Position numbers and translations under genes: made by a program | Shown here: positions 1 through 7,580 of the stretch, piece after piece | Layout of the letters: every line of letters starts with the position of its first letter | Numbering within the stretch: the stretch's first letter is position 1 | Notes under the pieces: model-generated | Databases searched by the model: none | Seen by the model: the letters and a program-made list of their open reading frames with translations, nothing else | Told to the model about the DNA's origin: nothing | NCBI GenBank assembly: GCA_937900305.1 | Contig: CALCCV010000316.1 | Coordinates: forward strand, 1-33,747 | Origin: an uncultured Pseudobdellovibrionaceae bacterium | GTDB taxonomy: Bacteria; Bdellovibrionota; Bdellovibrionia; Bdellovibrionales; Bdellovibrionaceae | DNA: 33,747 nucleotides | Direction: 5' to 3'

Positions 1-7
1 AATCAGG

Positions 8-53
8 CGGTCCGATTGTGTGAGACTAGCCGGTCCAAGTATGTGAGACGGGA
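8..53. repeat. Two tandem 23-bp iteron-like repeats
   Basis: Two adjacent units at 8-30 and 31-53 share 16 of their first 19 bases and both end that block with TGTGAGAC. A further GGGACACTCAC follows before the start codon at 62. Tandem imperfect repeats just upstream of a replication/mobilisation-type gene resemble iterons or the binding array of a replication or transfer protein. More copies may lie left of the window. Function is inferred only from position. Confidence 0.45.
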
Positions 54-61
54 CACTCACG

Positions 62-1402
62 ATGCGGGATCTTCACGTATTGGACTTTCTATGGACCTGG
101 AAAGTCGCGGCCACGCCGATGTTGAAGGAAGTGGCCTACAAGGACGAATCTCACTGGTGGGTATACAAGGCCCTTCGAAGACTCAAACAAGAGAAATACA
201 TTCAACATTTACCCAGGGGGAAAAACCTAGATCTTGAGCTTTGGGCGCTCACCAAACTCGGCTTTGAAGTTGTACTCATGGATCGGGATGACCTCGAACA
301 GTACCGGCACCGAGTGCATGCTCCAACCCACGACTATTTGGCAACGTGCCTTCAACTCGGCGACCTGTGGCAGACAAATGTGGATGCTAGGTTTTTGACG
401 GAGCAAATGCTCTCCTCACTGGCCAGCTGGAACTTCCCGCCGCAACTCAAAAAAGTCGAAGGACACATTCCAGATGGTGTCACAATTATTAACGGTAACG
501 TTCGCCAGGCCATCATTGGCTACGAAGTGGATATCAACCTGAAGGAGGAAGAGCGATATCTCGCTGCAACGACATATTACCAAGATGGTTTGAAACCTCA
601 TTTAGTTGTGTGGCTTGTTCGCAATCAATGGATCTCTGAGAAAATCTTTAGTGCCATCGAGCGCAGAAGCTATGGTTTGAAACGAGAGGAGATTGCCAAA
701 TTTCATGTGTTTTGTTTGCTCGATGAATTCAAGAATCTTGCGTGGGGAGCTCCGGTTTTGTCTGGTCCTCTCAAAGGACAGAGTATTCGCAAACTCCATG
801 CAAATCACATTCAAAGTGTGGGCAAAGCCAATGCAAAATTAGGGCAAAGATCGATGACGGAGATTTTCTTTCCGAAATTTAAATCTCCACAGAAATCAAT
901 GGCTTCACTCAATCCATACGATTCACAGCCTCAATTAACACCCTTCGGGTCCAGGGGAGTATCACAATCAATTTTGGTAGACCCTACTAGTCCCAGTACT
1001 TCGCATGAATCTTCGGATTCAAATAATCCATCAAAGGAGGGAATGAATGAACCTGAGTTAATGATCGGTGCGCTTTTCACGATTGTTATTTTATTTAGCG
1101 TTCTAATAAAAGCCATTGAAGCTTTTTTTACTCAGGCAGCTGCCACTTTCACCGCGTTTGGTGTCATGGCCGCGAGCTTTGTCGGAATGTTAATTGGAAT
1201 TGCTAAATTCACTTTTTGGATTGCCGCAATCGGGGCCAGCGTCGCTGCAGCTATCTACTTCAGTTACAGATATTTTCGAATGGTTCGGAGGGCGACAGAT
1301 CTGATCCAGGAGTTTGAGGCGCGCTCAAACGATTTTATTAGGGCTCTGGGCGAGACAACTCTGCCCTTGAATCGAGAGTTAGGGGCGAAGCAAATGCCCT
1401 AA
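62..1402 (+). CDS. Replication-relaxation (MobC-like) family protein with C-terminal membrane segments, probably frameshifted at its end
   Basis: The protein is 446 residues. Residues 1-75 look like a winged helix (VYKALRRLKQEKYI, then a hydrophobic 'wing'). Residues about 135-190 carry a PD-(D/E)xK-like pattern (HIPDGV with D138, GYEVDINL with E155, then HLVVWLVRNQW), the layout of replication-relaxation family proteins found on plasmids and integrative elements. A Ser/Pro/Gln-rich linker (about 270-330) leads to two or three hydrophobic helices (about 337-405) and a charged tail. An in-frame stop (44-46) just upstream fixes ATG 62 as the earliest ATG start. The natural tail seems to continue in another frame (see 1342-1602). 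A mobilisation or replication-control role is inferred from family and from the neighbouring recombinase. Confidence 0.6.
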   Translation: MRDLHVLDFLWTWKVAATPMLKEVAYKDESHWWVYKALRRLKQEKYIQHLPRGKNLDLELWALTKLGFEVVLMDRDDLEQYRHRVHAPTHDYLATCLQLGDLWQTNVDARFLTEQMLSSLASWNFPPQLKKVEGHIPDGVTIINGNVRQAIIGYEVDINLKEEERYLAATTYYQDGLKPHLVVWLVRNQWISEKIFSAIERRSYGLKREEIAKFHVFCLLDEFKNLAWGAPVLSGPLKGQSIRKLHANHIQSVGKANAKLGQRSMTEIFFPKFKSPQKSMASLNPYDSQPQLTPFGSRGVSQSILVDPTSPSTSHESSDSNNPSKEGMNEPELMIGALFTIVILFSVLIKAIEAFFTQAAATFTAFGVMAASFVGMLIGIAKFTFWIAAIGASVAAAIYFSYRYFRMVRRATDLIQEFEARSNDFIRALGETTLPLNRELGAKQMP

Positions 1403-1602
1403 GATATCAAGTTAAAGAGGCTCTGTACCGACTCGAGGAAGCCTTGAAAGAACCGGAGGCCGCTCCACCGCCACCACCGACAGAATCGAAAGAAAGCGCT
1501 CCTGTGCAAGATCAAAAACCTGATGAGCCCAACAATGAGAGTGGCGAAAAACCAACAGCAGACACGAATCAGAAATCAGTCCCGGTTGTAAACCTTTGCT
1601 GA
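1342..1602 (+). pseudogene. Detached C-terminal tail of the preceding gene, shifted by -1 frame
   Basis: In the frame of position 1342 the sequence is open from just after a TAG (1339-1341) to TGA 1600-1602 with no good start codon. From about 1366 it reads LESRVRGEANALRYQ, then VKEALYRLEEALKEPE, then a run of prolines and a charged tail ending VVNLC. This looks like the natural coiled, Pro-rich continuation of the 62-1402 protein, which itself ends in an abrupt unrelated NRELGAKQMP. The frames overlap at 1342-1402, so one lost base there would explain both. Alternatives are programmed -1 frameshifting or a sequencing error; I see no classic slippery heptamer. Confidence 0.55.
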
Positions 1603-1610
1603 GGAGTTTC

Positions 1611-1805
1611 GTGAAGCGTAAATGGATGTGTGACCAAATAAATCGAAAGGAAAAGAGTATCGACGAACAAGAAATGCAGGAAAAGCTTGTAAGTGTCTGG
1701 GAGATATTGCAGTCTTTCAGTCGCCAGCGATCTGTTCTTTCTGCCAAGGTACCCGCCAAATCATCCACAGTGAAGGACTCCAGTTCAAAAAGGAGTGCTT
1801 CATGA
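1611..1805 (+). CDS. Small hypothetical protein coupled to the recombinase
   Basis: This is a 64-residue basic protein starting at GTG 1611 behind TGAGGAG (1600-1606). The frame is also open from TTG 1596, but the ribosome site favours GTG. It has a charged, probably helical middle (DQINRKEKSIDEQEMQEKL) and a Ser/Lys-rich end. Its TGA overlaps the recombinase start (ATGA at 1802-1805), so the two are probably translationally coupled. I recognise no domain. A small partner of the recombinase or a regulator is possible, but that is a guess from position. Confidence 0.5.
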   Translation: MKRKWMCDQINRKEKSIDEQEMQEKLVSVWEILQSFSRQRSVLSAKVPAKSSTVKDSSSKRSAS

Positions 1806-2662
1806 GTTCGTTATTTAGAATTGGAATCTATGTTAGGGTTTCTACTGAAGAGCAGGCAGAAAACCCTGAAGGTTCAATTAAAAACCAAGAAGAGCGACTA
1901 AAGGAATTCGTGAAAATGAAATCCTTTGTGGCGCCCTTCGGTGAAATCAGAGAGGTCTTCACCGACGCCGGGATTTCAGCCAAGGATACGAATCGCCCGG
2001 CCCTTAAACGGTTGTTGAGTAAAATTGAAAGCAGAGAAATCAATCTGGTCCTGGTTACCGAACTTTCGCGGTTTACCAGGTCCGTTAAAGATTTTTCCAT
2101 TCTCTGGGAGTTTCTGGAGAAGTACGAATGCAAGTTTCTTAGCATCAAAGACAATTTTGACACGAGTACAGCAGCGGGCGAGTTGGTCATGTACATGATG
2201 GCTAACATCGCTCAATTTGAAAGGAAACAAACTGCTGAACGAATCTCTCACGCATTCCAGGCTCGTGCTAAACGGGGTCTTTACAATGGCGGCACTCTTC
2301 CTCTGGGATATGAAATAGACCCACAGCGGACGGGTGGCCTGATTGTGATACCGGACGAAGCTGAGATTGTAAAAACAGTTTTTAATGTATTTCTTCAGGA
2401 GGAAACGCTGGCTAACACCGCCAGGCGTTTAAATGAAATGAACATCGAGTTTTCTCGGACTCCTCGAGGAGGAGGCAAATCCAGGACTGGAATGTTTAGA
2501 ATCGATATGGTCCACAAAATTATCAAGAATAAGACCTACATTGGTGTACGGGTCTTTAAAACCAAAAGTGGCAACGAAGAAACCAAAGGAATTTGGCAAC
2601 CCGTTGTTGATCCTGAAATTTTTCAAAAGGCACAAGAAATGTTAGAAAAGAATCGCTATTGA
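1802..2662 (+). CDS. Large serine recombinase, N-terminal catalytic and recombinase domains (ends at in-frame TGA)
   Basis: Serine recombinases cut and rejoin DNA at attachment sites through a 5'-phosphoserine link. Residues 1-140 are a resolvase fold: IGIYVRVSTEEQ holds the catalytic serine of the YxRVS motif, and LVTELSRFTRS and FERKQTAERI are the conserved core and the long E-helix. Residues about 160-280 form the recombinase domain (RGLYNGGTLPLGYEID, KNKTYIGVRVF). The frame stops at TGA 2660-2662 just before the zinc-ribbon domain, which follows in the same frame. As it stands the product is 286 residues, missing the ribbon and coiled coil. A single nonsense change, for example CGA to TGA, in a gene of about 604 codons is the simplest explanation. 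Confidence 0.85.
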   Translation: MSSLFRIGIYVRVSTEEQAENPEGSIKNQEERLKEFVKMKSFVAPFGEIREVFTDAGISAKDTNRPALKRLLSKIESREINLVLVTELSRFTRSVKDFSILWEFLEKYECKFLSIKDNFDTSTAAGELVMYMMANIAQFERKQTAERISHAFQARAKRGLYNGGTLPLGYEIDPQRTGGLIVIPDEAEIVKTVFNVFLQEETLANTARRLNEMNIEFSRTPRGGGKSRTGMFRIDMVHKIIKNKTYIGVRVFKTKSGNEETKGIWQPVVDPEIFQKAQEMLEKNRY

Positions 2663-3616
2663 AAAAGAAGTCACCTTGATCAAAGGTATCCCTACACCCT
2701 GTCTGGAGTTTGTTATTGTCAGTCTTGCGGCGACCGAATGAGTGGCAAATCTGCGCATGGAAAAACGCGCAAGGTTCCTTACTATGAACATGCTTTGGCA
2801 TCCAAACACCAAGCAGCTCTAAAAACAAAGGTTCGTCAATGTGACCCATACCGTATTCGCGCCGAAATCGTTGAGCCTCTGGTTTGGCAGGAGGTGAAAC
2901 GATTCTTATCGAATGAGGATGTGACCCGAAACCTTCTGGCACTAGCAGAACAAATGCGGCCCGAGGACAAAGGCCGATCCGAGGAAGAGCGGGTCGGCAA
3001 AAAGGTTGAGGCATTGAAGAATCAAATGGAGGCATTGGCGGAACGAATTGCTCGTTTGCCTAAGGACGTAGATGAAGGAGTATTCTTGGATCAAATGCGT
3101 AAGCTTCAGGATTCAAAAAAACTAGCTCAGGAGACTTTGATTCAATTGAGGAGCCAGCCACAATTGGACGATGTTATTGCGTACAACGATTTTGTCGCAT
3201 TTACTGCCACCTTTCGCGAAGTGCTTTCCAGCGCCGACAATGCTCCTGAGATTCAGGCTAAAATAATTCGAAAGCTTGTTCATAAAATTGAAATTACGAA
3301 GGAAGGTTTAGAAATACGGTTTTATGTTGGAAAGGAAAAGATTCGTAAAGAACTTGGTAACCACGATATCGCACGGCTGCCAGGGATGGCCGCCGCTGCG
3401 GCCCTCACTTTGAACTCGCATCTAAACCCTATTGCAAACGCCGAGGATCCCGCTGCGGGCACCACCGCCGCCGCCAGCGACGACAATAAAAGCAGGCCCC
3501 TCCCCAAAATCCCTGCGGGGAGTCTTGCACTGCCGAAATTTTTAAAAGAAAAGAGTTCGAAAAGATTGACAGATGGTGGAGGCGGGGGGAGTTTAACCCC
3601 AGTCCCAGAGCTATAA
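2663..3616 (+). pseudogene. C-terminal half of the serine recombinase: zinc ribbon, coiled coil and tail
   Basis: This is the same frame as 1802-2662, continuing directly after TGA 2660-2662. The first codons read KRSHLDQRYPYTLSG, then a zinc beta-ribbon (CYCQSCGDRMSGKS, with a later Cys at RQCDPY). A coiled coil (KVEALKNQMEALAERIARL) follows, then the usual end segment (IIRKLVHKIEITKEGLEIRF). An internal ATG at 2738 could start a separate 292-residue product but would leave the zinc ribbon incomplete. The last 14 codons read GGGGGSLTPVPEL because the frame runs through the 3' end of the tmRNA-like sequence at 3574 onwards, marking an element/target junction. Confidence 0.75.
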
Positions 3617-3941
3617 CTAGCGGAAATTAGTCGATAAATCAAGACTTCTCCGAGTGAAAGCCACAGAAACTGACTACATGCTTAGTCCGTCATTCCGTGG
3701 GCTTGGTGAGGTGAGCTTTTGCGGTGAAACCGCGAGAGAAAAATCCGCAACTCCAAGCGAAGTCAGGTTGCTGGTGACTATGGGACGATGAGTGGGACGG
3801 CTGAGTTCCGACTTTGGCCCGTTAGGGCCGCACAGGTGCCTGTTGGGGCTTAGTCTAAAAGAGAGCCGAAAGCCTCGCTTACGGGCTTTTAGGCGGTTTA
3901 TAGGGCTAAGGTATTGGGGTTGGCCGAGTGTATATGCGATT
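3574..3941 (-). ncRNA. ssrA: tmRNA (ssrA)-like sequence, 3' part; 5' half not found
   Basis: On the minus strand the segment contains GACTAAGCATGTAG, the near-invariant tmRNA motif (about 3681-3694), and ends with a T-arm-like GGGGTTAAACTCCCC followed by CGCCTCCACCA whose CCA is at 3574-3576. Between them lie stable hairpins such as GGCCC-TAAC-GGGCC (3816-3829) and a 7-bp helix CTAAAAG/CTTTTAG (3855-3861 with 3886-3892). A possible tag ORF ending LAL-stop lies at 3898-3924. Oddities: about 80 nt separate the motif from the T-arm, where about 30 is usual; the T-loop has A in place of the usual C; and no GGATTCGAC-type 5' domain is visible. It may be a truncated attachment-site remnant and not a working tmRNA. 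The right limit is approximate. Confidence 0.6.
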
Positions 3942-3986
3942 CGGTGGAAAATGACATTTTGTATTGAAAAATGTCATTTTCCACCG
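3942..3986. promoter_or_regulatory. Double-palindrome operator in front of abiEi
   Basis: Two 19-bp inverted arms, CGGTGGAAAATGACATTTT (3942-3960) and its exact complement (3968-3986), are separated by 7 bp. Each arm contains its own 13-bp palindrome (AAAATGACATTTT and AAAATGTCATTTT). The second arm ends 12 bp before the AbiEi start. AbiEi antitoxins are known to repress their own promoter by binding inverted repeats, so this is very likely that operator. Confidence 0.7.
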
Positions 3987-3998
3987 CATGCTTAAGGA

Positions 3999-4571
3999 AT
4001 GAATTCACAGCAAGAATCAAAGCTCAAAAAGCTCGGCATTTTTAATCTAACCCAGGCCGAAGAAATGGGTCTCAGCCAGCAAAACCTCTCAAGGCTGGTG
4101 GCTGCACAAAAGCTGAAACGCGTGGGTCACGGAATCTATCTCCATCCCGAGGCCGAGCTTGATCAAGATGTAGGATTTCAAATCGCCTGCGCGAAGTTCG
4201 GACCTGAAGCTGCTATTGGAGGTCTTTCGGCACTCTTTCACTACAACCTCGCGGAGCAAGTTCCCGGGCATGTGTGGGTTATCGTCCCCGCCCAAAAGAG
4301 ATCTAGCATTCACGGCTACAAATTCATCCGAACCAAAACCAAAATGGATCGCGGGATCGTGGATAAAAAGGGATATCGCATCGTCTCGATTGAACGAGCA
4401 ATTCTAGAAGGACTTAAGTACATCACAAAAATTGGTGAACGAACCGCTCTCAAAGCAGCTCGAGATGCACTAGTAAAAAAACAAACAACGGAACTGAAGC
4501 TTGGGAAGGCCGCTAAAGAGCTTGGCCTTGAATCGGTGCTGGCAAAATATCTAGAGGTCATCATCCCATGA
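3999..4571 (+). CDS. abiEi: AbiEi-type antitoxin and autorepressor, type IV toxin-antitoxin
   Basis: The protein is 190 residues. Residues 1-60 are the winged helix typical of this family (LTQAEEMGLSQQNLSRLVAAQKLKRVGHGIYLHP), followed by the antitoxin domain (GGLSALFHYNLAEQVPGHVWVIVP, then GYRIVSIERAILEGLKYI). AbiEi proteins counteract the AbiEii nucleotidyltransferase and repress the operon through upstream inverted repeats, which are present at 3942-3986. ATG 3999 lies one base after TAAGGA, an unusually short spacing; a stop at 3993-3995 excludes an earlier start. The TGA overlaps the ATG of the toxin gene. Confidence 0.88.
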   Translation: MNSQQESKLKKLGIFNLTQAEEMGLSQQNLSRLVAAQKLKRVGHGIYLHPEAELDQDVGFQIACAKFGPEAAIGGLSALFHYNLAEQVPGHVWVIVPAQKRSSIHGYKFIRTKTKMDRGIVDKKGYRIVSIERAILEGLKYITKIGERTALKAARDALVKKQTTELKLGKAAKELGLESVLAKYLEVIIP

Positions 4572-5416
4572 CAACAAAATCAAAAGGCAGTTCGGTCCGC
4601 CAGAGGCTCACCGATCTCAGTCAAAAAATTCGTGCTCCTTATCAAAATCTTGAAACAGCTTTTATGATCGAACGACTTGTGGCGAGGTTGGTTGCAGATA
4701 AGAAGCTGGGCAAGCACCTCATCTTTAAAGGTGGATTTGTCGGGCTTCGAGTTTATGAATCCCATCGTTATACAGTTGATCTCGATGCCTTGTTGGTGAA
4801 CGCGAAAATCGAGTCCACTTTGGATCTAGCAAAAGAAAAAGCTGAATCGGATTTAGATGATGGAGTCTGGTTCCGATTTGAAGACCAAATCGATCTTGCG
4901 ACTCAAGGAGAATATGGTGGGATTCGTCAAGTCTATCGAGCTGGAATTGGCGAAGTATTAAAAGATCTGAAAAAAGCCCAAGTCGTTCATTTTGATTTGG
5001 GAATTGGCGACCCAGTAACTCCTGGCCCAAGGCAGATGGAAATGCCCACCCTTCTCTCAAAAAACGAAGACATCAGTTGGTCCGTATATCCTGTGGAAAC
5101 AATCATCGCTGAGAAGCTTCATGCACTCATCACCCATGGAAATATCAATTCCCGTTCTAAAGATGTTCATGACCTTTCTGTTTTTCTTCCGACAGCCAAT
5201 GCTAAAATTTTAGCCGAAGCATTGAAGCGATGCTTTGCCTTCAGAAAAACGGAATGGCCTGAGAGCTTTTCTGCTTCCATCAAAAATATCGACACCAAAA
5301 CTCTTGAGAGAGGCTGGCTTAGTGCTATCGCTTCAGTTTCCGAAGCTCCTCAATTCAGCGCTGCATTTAACTCAGTGGTGAACCATCTCACTGAGTTGGA
5401 AAGAAATTTTCCGTGA
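4568..5416 (+). CDS. abiEii: AbiEii-type nucleotidyltransferase toxin
   Basis: The protein is 282 residues. HLIFKGGFVGLRVY at about 56-69 followed by RYTVDLDALL at about 72-81 is the G-G...DxD nucleotidyltransferase signature of AbiEii/MenT toxins. SVYPVETIIAEKLHALI and RSKDVHDLSVFL near 175-215 are the later conserved motifs with the catalytic-site Lys and Asp. Such toxins transfer nucleotides to cellular targets (tRNA in MenT) and can abort phage infection. The start overlaps the antitoxin stop by 4 bp, and a third gene follows with only 11 bases between, so three genes seem co-transcribed. Confidence 0.88.
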   Translation: MTTKSKGSSVRQRLTDLSQKIRAPYQNLETAFMIERLVARLVADKKLGKHLIFKGGFVGLRVYESHRYTVDLDALLVNAKIESTLDLAKEKAESDLDDGVWFRFEDQIDLATQGEYGGIRQVYRAGIGEVLKDLKKAQVVHFDLGIGDPVTPGPRQMEMPTLLSKNEDISWSVYPVETIIAEKLHALITHGNINSRSKDVHDLSVFLPTANAKILAEALKRCFAFRKTEWPESFSASIKNIDTKTLERGWLSAIASVSEAPQFSAAFNSVVNHLTELERNFP

Positions 5417-5427
5417 AGGAGTACACT

Positions 5428-7368
5428 GTGGAGAATGGGTTTAAACTATCGGCAGATCGTAACTTTACCGAGTCAGAGAAAAAATACGTCAATAGAATGG
5501 CGATCCTTCTCGCAGCCGAATCTGCACTCCCTGCTGAGTGGATTGAAGGCATTCTAAAAAAGACATTCCCGCCCGACTTGTCCTTCAAATCCAACGATCC
5601 GGACAAACTGTCGGTTGAGTTTCTTTACCGATTTAAACCATGCCTCTTTGAGGCAATGAAATGGCTTCCAGCCGATGAAGTCGACGAGCTTTTTTCTGAA
5701 GACCTCAATCAGCTGTTGATCATGGAAGAAAATTACGAGTCCCTGATCTCTGAAATCCCACTTCATGATTTTGAGTCACAAGAAAAGCTTTGGCCAAAGT
5801 TTAGAAAGTATCTCGACGACGAAACCCAAAATATCATCGAAACTGGATATCCCAAGAATCTATTCCCCGAAAGTTATTGGCTCCAAGAAGCTTTCACCGA
5901 GAGTTTCGTACCTCGTGACGAAAGAAGGCATCTCAGAGGTAACCTTGATGCCGATCTTACAGAAGCCTGGGCAGAGGGAGGCCGCATTTCCGCCCGATTG
6001 AATCAATTTAATGATGGCTGTATATCTAAAGACTTTTTGGTGAAGCATCTGCATCGAAGTTACGGCATGTCTCAGCGAGAGCTGCTCGAAAAGCCTTGGA
6101 TGATTGGCGCTGACCAGTCTCTGTTCGACCTACGAGAAAGGCTGAAGCAAAGTCTGGCTCCATTCGTAGCAAAACTATACCCCCTGAAGGATCTGCATAA
6201 ATATTTAAAGCAGCATCAAATCGCTGTATCCACGGACTTGGAGTCGAAGGATAAAGAGTTGCGCTCAATTCTTCATTCATTCGCGCAAGATGCATTTCAA
6301 GTTTTCGTGCTCACGCATCGAGGTCTAGATGAGCACAAAACTTTGCATAAAGTATGGGACCTTGTCGCAGCTCTCGATTACAAAGTTCTTGATCTCGTGT
6401 TCAATGGAAGACTTTCTTATTTTGGAGTTGATATCCCGTCTAGCGAGGTAAATCTATATCGCTGGGGGAAGCTCTTAATGGAGAGAATACTTAATGCTGC
6501 CTCTGTCTCTGCCGAACAAGCTCGATCCGAATTTTTAAAATACATTCGTGAAGCTTTGGAGCCGATGCTTTCGGACTTTAGAGATGAAGAAACTGGATAT
6601 ACAGACATTGTCGATTACTCTATCTACCAAGCGATTTATCTTTGCAGCTTGGATTCCGTAATGACGGCTTGTGGAAAATTCGGCAAAGCCAGGGAAGAGA
6701 TGGCAAGACTTCGTTCAGGAGTGAAAAGAGATGCACATGGAGCACTTGAAAACACTTTTGAAAAACTTCGTGTAAGTCGTATCGATTTTTATAAGCAAAC
6801 CTATTTGCGATTGTTGGCGGAAGAAGGAGTCGCCACTCCCGAAGAAAAGCCACAACCTGATCGCAAGATAGGATTCTCCCCAAATTATTCAGAGTATTAT
6901 CCGAGCAATACCAAATTTAAGGTCATTAAATTTGTCTCGGATGAGCGCGCTGAAGCTGTGAGGCTTTTGCACGCGGCTTATCGCAGTGGGTCTCCTAGAG
7001 TTACAATCCCTGAATTGCTTCGACTACTTTTTGGAGTAGATCAGTCGGAAGCCATCATGAAAGAGCACGGTCCGAATGGTTGGCGACTTGAGAGAACTGT
7101 TTTTCGTAGTGAAGACTCGGCGATAAAATATGGAATGATTCGTCGAGGCGAAATGCTCGATGGAATCAGTACATATATGTTGGACTTCTCCTTTGAGCAA
7201 AGTTCGCCGGAAGAGATTCAAGCGGCGCTAGAAAAGCGAAAAGCTGAGAGGGAGCAACGAAAACAAGAACGAGAAGCTAAAGGATCTTTGCCGAAATCAA
7301 AAAAGCCGAAACACAACCATCCCTTTAGAGATCCATTCTCTTCCCAAGGTAAGAAGAAAAAACCCTAA
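5428..7368 (+). CDS. Large unknown protein in the AbiE operon
   Basis: The frame is open from GTG 5413, which overlaps the toxin stop. GTG 5428 has a perfect AAGGAG (5416-5421) six bases away and is the better start, giving 646 residues. I recognise no domain. The protein is charged and largely helical, with no membrane segments or signal peptide. The last 60 residues are strongly basic and rich in Lys, Glu and Arg (EKRKAEREQRKQEREA), suggesting nucleic-acid or ribosome contact. A region at about 500-600 (RAEAVRLLHAAYRSGSPRV, then WRLERTVFRSEDSAIKYGMI) might be a small folded module. The tight spacing and the shared terminator at 7401 make it a third member of the toxin-antitoxin operon. Confidence 0.8.
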   Translation: MENGFKLSADRNFTESEKKYVNRMAILLAAESALPAEWIEGILKKTFPPDLSFKSNDPDKLSVEFLYRFKPCLFEAMKWLPADEVDELFSEDLNQLLIMEENYESLISEIPLHDFESQEKLWPKFRKYLDDETQNIIETGYPKNLFPESYWLQEAFTESFVPRDERRHLRGNLDADLTEAWAEGGRISARLNQFNDGCISKDFLVKHLHRSYGMSQRELLEKPWMIGADQSLFDLRERLKQSLAPFVAKLYPLKDLHKYLKQHQIAVSTDLESKDKELRSILHSFAQDAFQVFVLTHRGLDEHKTLHKVWDLVAALDYKVLDLVFNGRLSYFGVDIPSSEVNLYRWGKLLMERILNAASVSAEQARSEFLKYIREALEPMLSDFRDEETGYTDIVDYSIYQAIYLCSLDSVMTACGKFGKAREEMARLRSGVKRDAHGALENTFEKLRVSRIDFYKQTYLRLLAEEGVATPEEKPQPDRKIGFSPNYSEYYPSNTKFKVIKFVSDERAEAVRLLHAAYRSGSPRVTIPELLRLLFGVDQSEAIMKEHGPNGWRLERTVFRSEDSAIKYGMIRRGEMLDGISTYMLDFSFEQSSPEEIQAALEKRKAEREQRKQEREAKGSLPKSKKPKHNHPFRDPFSSQGKKKKP

Positions 7369-7400
7369 AACTACACGCTAAAAGTGCGACTCAATAGAAG

Positions 7401-7431
7401 GCCTCGAGGAATACTCGGGGCTTTTTTCTTT
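7401..7431 (+). terminator. Rho-independent terminator after the AbiE operon
   Basis: An 8-bp stem GCCTCGAG/CTCGGGGC (7401-7408 with 7414-7421, one G-T pair) with a five-base loop is followed by TTTTTTCTTTT. It sits 32 bp after the stop of the unknown third gene. Confidence 0.8.
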
Positions 7432-7495
7432 TGGTTTCAACCACTTCCAACTTCAACTGTCTCCATTTAAGACAGTGGAGTTTAAGGCCTGATTC

Positions 7496-7515
7496 CCGTC
7501 CCAGTCGCTGTCCCA
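7496..7515 (+). repeat. CCGTCCCA-N6-GTCCCA module, copy A
   Basis: GTCCCA occurs at 7498-7503 and 7510-7515, exactly 12 bp apart, so on one face of the helix. The same arrangement occurs at 9797-9816 and, on the other strand, at 3781-3800. It lies 65 bp upstream of the next gene, and a further inverted repeat (CTGTC...GACAG, 7457-7475) lies just before it. It is probably a protein-binding site shared across this accessory region. Confidence 0.45.
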
Positions 7516-7580
7516 GTCAAAGCCAGAACCTGACTCCAACATGCGCGGCAATTCCGCCTCGCAAAAAAAGGAGTTAGAAA

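Noticed and set aside
3792-3995. A 67-codon plus-strand frame across the tmRNA-like segment and operator
   Set aside because: It runs through the hairpins and the inverted repeat, has no ribosome site and no protein-like pattern.
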